Positions 61,401 to 64,000 of a stretch of DNA of 64,000 nt are shown in pieces; within the stretch, counting starts at the first letter, position 1, and each line of letters starts with the position of its first letter. The DNA lies in contig SAQG01000026.1 in the NCBI GenBank assembly GCA_004020315.1, positions 1 to 64,000 on the forward strand, given 5' to 3'. The notes under the pieces are model-generated. The model was not told where the DNA came from. It saw nothing but the letters and a program-made list of their open reading frames with translations, and ran no database searches. The DNA comes from Mesorhizobium sp. (lineage in GTDB: Bacteria > Pseudomonadota > Alphaproteobacteria > Rhizobiales > Rhizobiaceae). The translations under genes were made by a program, and so were the position numbers.

Positions 61401-63835
61401 TCTGCGACCTCCGCGTGCGCGGCCTTTCCTTGTTGGTTGGTTTCCTCGGCACTTGGGCCATCCGGGCTACGGACAGCCGTCTGGTTGGGATCGCTGAGCG
61501 TCGGTAGGTCTGCCTGTTTGTCGATCGCTTCGAGAAGACTCTCCTGCGCCTGCTCGTATTCGGCCTGCGCAGTGCTGGCGCTTTCAAGCGCGTTATTGGC
61601 GAGGGTCAACCGGTTTTGCGCATCCGCCAGCGTACCCTTCGGCTCGGGCGGCTTCCAATCGAGCCCATAAGGCGCCAACGCCTCGTCGAGCGTCGCCTCG
61701 GCACCCTCCATGGCGTTCTTGTATTCAGGGTCCAGCGCATAGACGTCGAGCTGTGCCGCGCTCTGCGCAGCCTTTGCTTCTGCCTCACCGAAGTTCGCAA
61801 TCGCCACGTTCTCGGCTGCGATCGCCTTGGCCACCTCCGGGTCGAACCATTTCCAGCTGCCGTCAACCAGCAATGGCACCCACTTCCCGCCCGAAGGTGC
61901 CGTGGGTGATGGCGGGTTCCCGTAAGGACCAACCGATGTGGGGCCACCGTCGAGAGTCGCGCCGGTTGCGTCTTGTCCCGGACCATATAGTGCCATTGCA
62001 TCGACCACGGCCTGCTGCTTTTCAAGCGCTTCCGTGCTCAGCTCTGGCGTTGCTCCGCCGAATATGCCGTCCAGAGTCGTCTTGACGACCAGATCCTCCT
62101 TGGCCTGCTCCGGGTCACTGCTGTTCGGATTGATGGAAAGCAGGAGCTCGGCCAGCGCCTGTTGCGCGGTGCCGGCCGCAATATCCGTGACGGCGCCGGT
62201 CGTATCGTTGGTCAGCGTGATCTTGCCGTCTGGCGACGTGGTAAGCGTATAGCCGTTGAACGTCACGTTGACGGTGGTCCTGGTGCCGCCTTCAATGACT
62301 ACCGTTTCTCCCGGATGGATCAGATCCGGGTCGCGCGGAGAGGTGAACAGTTCCGGATTGCTCTCGGCGAGTTCCTCCAGGGTCACGCCGTGGGCCTCGG
62401 CGATCTCGGTCAGATTGTCGCCCGGCTGGACCTCGTAATCGATCGGCTCGCCGTCATTCAGCGTCTCGACGATGGTTTCGGTGCGTCGCCCGTCTTTGTC
62501 GAAGACGATCGTCGTCTCAGTGTTGTTTTTGGGATCGACGATGGTGGTGGTCTGCTCGCCGGTCTCCGTATTGCGTTCGGTGTGGCTGGTTCTGCCGTTG
62601 CCGTCGACCGAGTCGGTTGTCTCGGTGTTGCCGTCAACCGTCGTTACCGAGCGCGAACCATGTTGATAGTCGTTGTTGTAGGTGACCGTCTTGCCGGTAA
62701 CCGGATCCGTGACCACGATCTGGAGGGTCTCGCCTTTGTCACCGCCCTGCGTCACCTCGAGGCCGGCGGCGTTCAGCTCGGCAATCACCTGCTCCGGCGT
62801 GAGATTGCGCTCCTCGGCGATCTCTTCGATGCTCTTGCCTTCGGCGAGCTGTTCCTGGATCGACGGCGCGCCCGAGCCGTCCGCTGCCTGCGAATGCGCC
62901 AGGATGGTTTCCTCGCCGCCCGGACCCGTGACCGTTGTTACCGGCAATGCGGGGCCGCCGGCGGGCGTCACCGTCTCCACGGTCGCCCCATTCGGCAGGT
63001 TCTTGGTGACGGTTTCGGCACCGTCGCGGTTCGTTTCGGTGGTTGTGGTTACACGGGTTTGGGGATTCGTCGTGCGTTCGGTGACTGAGCCGTCGCCGAG
63101 ATCGTCCACGAACTTGGTCGTGATCGCGCCTGTCTGGGCGTCGACAGTGGTGGTTTGCTTGCGGCCGAGATCGTCCCGGATCGGCGAGGAGGTCGTCTGT
63201 CCGTCGCCACCCGTCACTTGGGTGTAATAGCCGCCGTGGTGATAGTCCTGGTTTTCGGTGATCGTGCGGCCGGTGCCGTCTTTGATCACCACCGTACGGG
63301 TGTCGCCGTTGGCATGTTCAGTCGCCGTCGCCGTCATTTTGTCGACGTTCAGAGCTGCCACCACCTGCTCGGGAGACATCTTCCGCTCATGGGCGATATT
63401 GTCGATACTTTTGCCGCCCTCGATCGCCTTGAGAATGTCATTCGCCGTGGCGACTTCCGGTGAGACAGCGCCGGCGTCGGGCTCACCACTGGTCAGCAGG
63501 ATGTTTGGCGTACCGCCGAAATTCTGCGTCGTGAAGAGCGCAGGCGCGGCGGTGGTGGCGCCGTTGCCGTTTGCCGCGGTGACTGCGGCAGGCAACGCCG
63601 GTGCCGGCTGCGCCGCCGGGGCAGTCGGCTGTGCCGTCGTCAGTTCCGCATTGACCTGCGTCAGCCGCTGGCGAGCGCTCGCGGCAGCCTCGGTCTCGCC
63701 CATCTTGTTGGCGAGCCGGATTTCATTTTGCAATTTCGTGACTTCGGTCTGCAGCCGCGTGATCTGCTCGGCATTGGCCTTTGGGTCGACCCTGGGCGGC
63801 GGCGGGGGTTTGAGGGTGTTAATCGGGCGGATCAT
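52424..63835 (-). CDS. Giant (3,803-residue) multidomain protein with LysM, SH3b and metalloprotease-like segments
   Basis: Starts at an ATG with GGAGG 6 bases before it. Visible parts: a coiled coil (20-68); two copies of a helical-plus-Thr-rich beta module (133-300, 329-465); LysM (467-517); YGLDWKPP (about 718); three W[FVP].PEVA repeats (659, 1083, 1118); a hydrophobic Gly-rich region (1346-1543); two GPDGVYRPT units (1576, 1668); helical modules with WTP/WTD starts (2103, 2233, 2333, 2700); a HELSH (2960-2964) ... EGEA (2995-2998) gluzincin-like segment; four 54-residue IPWLT repeats (3134-3350); multiple membrane helices (3405-3612); an SH3-like domain (3660-3725); and a C-terminal LysM (3748-3803). 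No N-terminal Sec signal. It lies beside the type III genes; substrate, translocator or wall anchor are all possible. Confidence 0.85.
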   Translation of the reverse strand: MIRPINTLKPPPPPRVDPKANAEQITRLQTEVTKLQNEIRLANKMGETEAAASARQRLTQVNAELTTAQPTAPAAQPAPALPAAVTAANGNGATTAAPALFTTQNFGGTPNILLTSGEPDAGAVSPEVATANDILKAIEGGKSIDNIAHERKMSPEQVVAALNVDKMTATATEHANGDTRTVVIKDGTGRTITENQDYHHGGYYTQVTGGDGQTTSSPIRDDLGRKQTTTVDAQTGAITTKFVDDLGDGSVTERTTNPQTRVTTTTETNRDGAETVTKNLPNGATVETVTPAGGPALPVTTVTGPGGEETILAHSQAADGSGAPSIQEQLAEGKSIEEIAEERNLTPEQVIAELNAAGLEVTQGGDKGETLQIVVTDPVTGKTVTYNNDYQHGSRSVTTVDGNTETTDSVDGNGRTSHTERNTETGEQTTTIVDPKNNTETTIVFDKDGRRTETIVETLNDGEPIDYEVQPGDNLTEIAEAHGVTLEELAESNPELFTSPRDPDLIHPGETVVIEGGTRTTVNVTFNGYTLTTSPDGKITLTNDTTGAVTDIAAGTAQQALAELLLSINPNSSDPEQAKEDLVVKTTLDGIFGGATPELSTEALEKQQAVVDAMALYGPGQDATGATLDGGPTSVGPYGNPPSPTAPSGGKWVPLLVDGSWKWFDPEVAKAIAAENVAIANFGEAEAKAAQSAAQLDVYALDPEYKNAMEGAEATLDEALAPYGLDWKPPEPKGTLADAQNRLTLANNALESASTAQAEYEQAQESLLEAIDKQADLPTLSDPNQTAVRSPDGPSAEETNQQGKAAHAEVAELFTNVSLHTANGNKATIDQMISSTELELKLTDAKPGSPEYTAIEERLESLQTLKGAAANQVTLAEAYQEYGIAQKEAADLAVTMEPLKQQLLAQAQERNPHHFDWEGYTNGRGEFTGKILSQDIVEENGQLYVVTVYENDTFTDENGDDTNVHKSALTYALDDENIREDFRNDPLNKQWQEMLASTQDMSAPVCTPYGNGSHSALEAAKSTIIGAQVDLLDAGLRDAKTGLVEATTARDQAITDYGPGTVEAPAGTLKPGETAVKIKVNGRDLWVAPEVAAAYEEQGPGAIGDSGKWVQIEMDGQMLWVPPEVAAAEIDRGQAETEKNELEDWEQNVRPAMVAGRDWYAFSASHPKLLEYGLEEHEAKLKNEYFEEQRDKALAGYQVQFENLYEAGFTGEYKTYTSGELSGTVAQTLGLDPSSEGVEKVVDEITDRAGDDAEVKIVPIFSLDGGMESSTALFAIKSDGNEAGYVDSSGKYYSTFDEFQHENRIFSEKGNLVMAKGGDMSLGEDGFSLDELEVADARKVDFWDKATDIGLGIVAGVSTIVSFVPGGQWAIPIAIGSGSILGGKALIKEGDHLLQGGDFDSQSAWNVATGVTAFLPVGAGALRTFGLAKTSLSSSQAFAGGFGMTRMKDASWGIGRFQVNVKEAAYAGKVSEFMQSGNRLTTAAWGLDAGAVVTGVPLLGKSVEDLAAHGGEMSLLELANAVVGIGVGTVGTGLGGRSLLYNMPGAGGTRNGTHTSASFPGAADSGPQPRAVYEMGPDGVYRPTGEQVMPDPDEIIIDGDVVGETSDQQGTGFGTRNGFDNTGWTNRPTGQRALPAGDPNGPNQLPPTGGRFDPPGDGQSSRPMVVHEQGPDGVYRPTDQLVFHDPSHPVVEGTVVNVHDEGPSAPGERGDPENRGAQGAREQNVRPPADGDPIVVPPVRGGGTTRPAESGLRLVWDPATKSFTGMPKPDAGDYTYTSGKDPQQTGYLDGARPSDPAVLATPDEVLLQSETETRDGSSRETTERQGPSGAKLPEDGAQGTRPLMRYTLGNRHTGEMLVDFNLPEGLRVVAIPEPKAITAAPEPVPAPVELDPSLPVLYLGADGRWTADPNARTELTDTGHPSPVRPDGTPIINRFSSNPYSFGQTFNAVKAGLRRIGTRYLNTEPRYDYPKLGELVDSIYHRPVQQDGVTAGQDIYVEAGGKYLPAKVIVAGPQASMTRDIVLPGEHATDAGYLGSGPTVERAKRGSITTPNGQLRVNTPAREVHTFDPADNPEVSHRSALGETLAATLPALPDDAATPAPTWTPEQVELVGDYLHSLERSSDPVVRDAVTMTRVQLGGRGLPQSGTEMTQAQHHALDEMLNADRNSPFTGSKPAGQLSMNGLTTLQVFSAQGKLPHLSPGEVIDQLGLSSDARLPRGEQSLTAGALPGEAAWTDAGRGIVGDYLKAASGSTDPNLAAAANAASPFFKGRATKPGKAVTAAQQDALMQVLAADSGSTWVYGPKLQPESSFKPAGKLSPEGRYNEKVLSGHETWTPYLWREMRGYAANQQKSADPAVQSLAHALENALPASKPKAGTEINSEVPVLLERLLDADKASSWRAPTFFTDAQGVWRSDRATVSWFLQEHEANVLGGPMLNDLATRAVGLGGSMFSIKVPLPSRQVYGELSLKNNGPEGTGFLLPVHPNDAKGQKLFVNGYRPNFAYDEAAAPYARWVASAPMVSKNTFQSESAVGASLSIAGFSVSGAYVKRTLLYLGGEGGRPGYTLREPGPLSKRAASFWEEAARGGASHYSAEGKVPGLEDRVLYRNYNVIAPFGGGKEPWRGSPAFEGVAREAGAGPLNRLDRKDHGVGFAINLGQWPLTTVELGTVRKDLVPHTRTARAHPGFSEGAQKVFSALETSDGGLTPDVLQHLDAYLAEIAASPNPNLRFAGQRVSDVFPELGGAPYPDQLAFVDGRPDGMGKPAWKALRQQLDQQARGELTPTQAHYLNQLVALEVRDNSPPANGLPPAGEGPIAPRSPAPRPVRNGQGSAADGSLGPSFAKPLTQAEIAANRQEAASLLDDMLHQNLGMAEVTKANLTDQLSRSPTLMELLRGAHANGVRIVNPARHDLRIFDANSGDDLTATGSQYVSDLGVVFVDAEAFRAGDADSDTVLAEFVDMLGHELSHVADAAIDLHPDNFPDRQAFKDAVVSAYLNVEGEATFVQYAAADELAVNSGKPAAILGAEGNSAQADIFARYKAGEIDRSQAVEEMATLFTDKQPSTADGTYGEFYGRYADELYDYYASIGSHPPAETGRPAPANKGQSASNNGPLTRDGVRAIPLYQVPDLVMGDFQPNQIPWLKREQVSELTEQQFRDMDQAGLLPYLTKSQLRGIPKAKIDQVNIAGLAGKQIPWLTEGHIRNVTDQQFRDLGKAGLTPHLTKSQLQAIKGDKVEFVNVSTLEARQVPWFKPGQVASFTSQQFKDLGEAGLLKNLTERQVPAIPETMIDSVDVAKFDPSQVPWLTEKQIPVLTRDQWGAFTIHHTEALTQPQIEAVTPKQFEEMSPGQFRKFTLEQFEWMSGDQTNALSVLQLTTYRATHKKAMTPDQATSVDLALRHARMRENGQALATFGSMSTTSYVLWSSLPPTWTATAGAVAFGVRGVVFGAQALFPNATANHKPFGRFLNALAGATFIAAAPGAATGMIQGKDLVVNSTFTLGNIVYGTKSMLQSFTGRPVIRNMAEYLAGPGYVLGCAFYTVHSWPAPIATVAGTMFTFGCAEFWASAIRTDRMNRRSVPRTDADIAAAEKSDKRWAAWDRWTLGITFGVGMLLFSLDALLAEPWEGPKTTPPPDPKKPDGDASSQQPDDPSDVPDGPQTPPEDFPQLVVVADDGLNLRSRPSTDSARIIVLEPGTFVDQTGKPATEPSGQEWIPVEGFGADGENHAGWVSGDYVAPHPDGARNSEGRINPELEQRGYRWVEAGDGSSIRAIARANKADVAETVVLNMDHILSPDMIFSGDRIYLPATLG

Positions 63836-63922
63836 CAAAAACCTCCGGAGCCGGTCAGTCCTGGTTCAGGCAGTCTGTCTGCCGTCAACGCCCCCGCGCC
63901 CGACAGTGCAAGCCCCAGCTGC

Positions 63923-64000
63923 TTACCGGGGCGGCTTCCAATAAATGCCGAAGGCAGCGAGTTGCTCTTCCGACCGTTTTACGCGTTCTGCAGCATTGAC
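63923..64000 (-). CDS. 3' end of a gene with a tail like part of the giant protein (partial)
   Basis: The last 25 codons before a TAA at 63923-63925 read VNAAERVKRSEEQLAAFGIY and WKPPR. The AFGIYWKPP ending resembles APYGLDWKPP near residue 718 of the giant protein. The rest of the gene is outside the window. It is 87 bases upstream of the giant gene on the same strand and probably in the same transcription unit. Confidence 0.6.
   Translation of the reverse strand, partial: VNAAERVKRSEEQLAAFGIYWKPPR

Overview
The window looks like a high-GC alphaproteobacterial genome of the rhizobial type, most likely Mesorhizobium or a close relative. The grounds are a rhizobial (Rhc/Nol-type) type III secretion gene set with a split secretin gene, PrsDE-like type I exporters with a GH16 glycanase, Rhizobiales-typical small families (DUF892, DUF982, DUF3182), a classical 5-aminolevulinate synthase, and several promoters of the EcfG general-stress type (GGAAC-N16-CGTT/GGTT). 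Species cannot be fixed from the sequence alone. No tRNA, rRNA or CRISPR array was seen.

Layout. (1) 0-8 kb: small stress-type genes, several behind EcfG-like promoters, with a LysE exporter, a ferritin-like DUF892 protein, a frameshifted STAS-like gene, a DUF3182 protein, an RNase Z-like hydrolase and a phosphoesterase. (2) 8-14 kb: an ArsR regulator, a double-SRPBCC protein and a dihydrofolate-reductase-like protein with a decayed relative beside it; then a large epimerase/SPW/VKOR-like fusion and an alpha/beta hydrolase. (3) 14.3-23.2 kb: an exopolysaccharide/RTX block on the minus strand, with one complete type I exporter (HlyD adaptor and ABC ATPase), a GH16 glycanase with calcium-binding repeats, a RES-toxin remnant, a 29-residue-repeat RTX-like protein, and a second exporter whose ATPase domain is deleted. 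(4) 23.5-36.4 kb: after an IS remnant, a sulfur/respiration block. It holds soxYZ, a cytochrome c and a flavocytochrome-c-type flavoprotein on the plus strand. On the minus strand is a variant cbb3 oxidase whose CcoO is fused to two CcoP-like haem c domains, with a copper P-type ATPase, a SafE-like membrane protein, tiny membrane proteins, a cytochrome, a Tat-exported phosphoesterase and a cupredoxin-like protein. A SCO protein follows. (5) 36.4-42.3 kb: hemA, a groEL with a His-rich tail and no groES, a DUF899 remnant, a Tat-exported ferritin-like protein and a UPF0317 protein. (6) 42.4-64 kb: a type III secretion operon (rhcC1-nolB-rhcJ-nolU-nolV-rhcN-sctO-rhcQ-rhcR-rhcS-rhcT), a divergent L,D-transpeptidase, a LysR regulator, and an 11.4-kb gene for a 3,803-residue multidomain protein. 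The end of another gene with a similar C-terminal motif lies upstream of it.

How the parts fit. The soxYZ/flavocytochrome genes could feed electrons from reduced sulfur through c-type cytochromes to the cbb3 oxidase, with CcoI and SCO supplying copper and HemA supplying haem. The type III block lacks sctU, sctV, sctD and the secretin pore within the window, so it is either continued elsewhere or incomplete. The most unusual object is the giant protein: two LysM domains, an SH3-like domain, a HExxH...E metalloprotease-like segment, four exact 54-residue repeats and a C-terminal membrane region. Together with the L,D-transpeptidase it suggests a cell-wall-associated partner or substrate of the secretion system.
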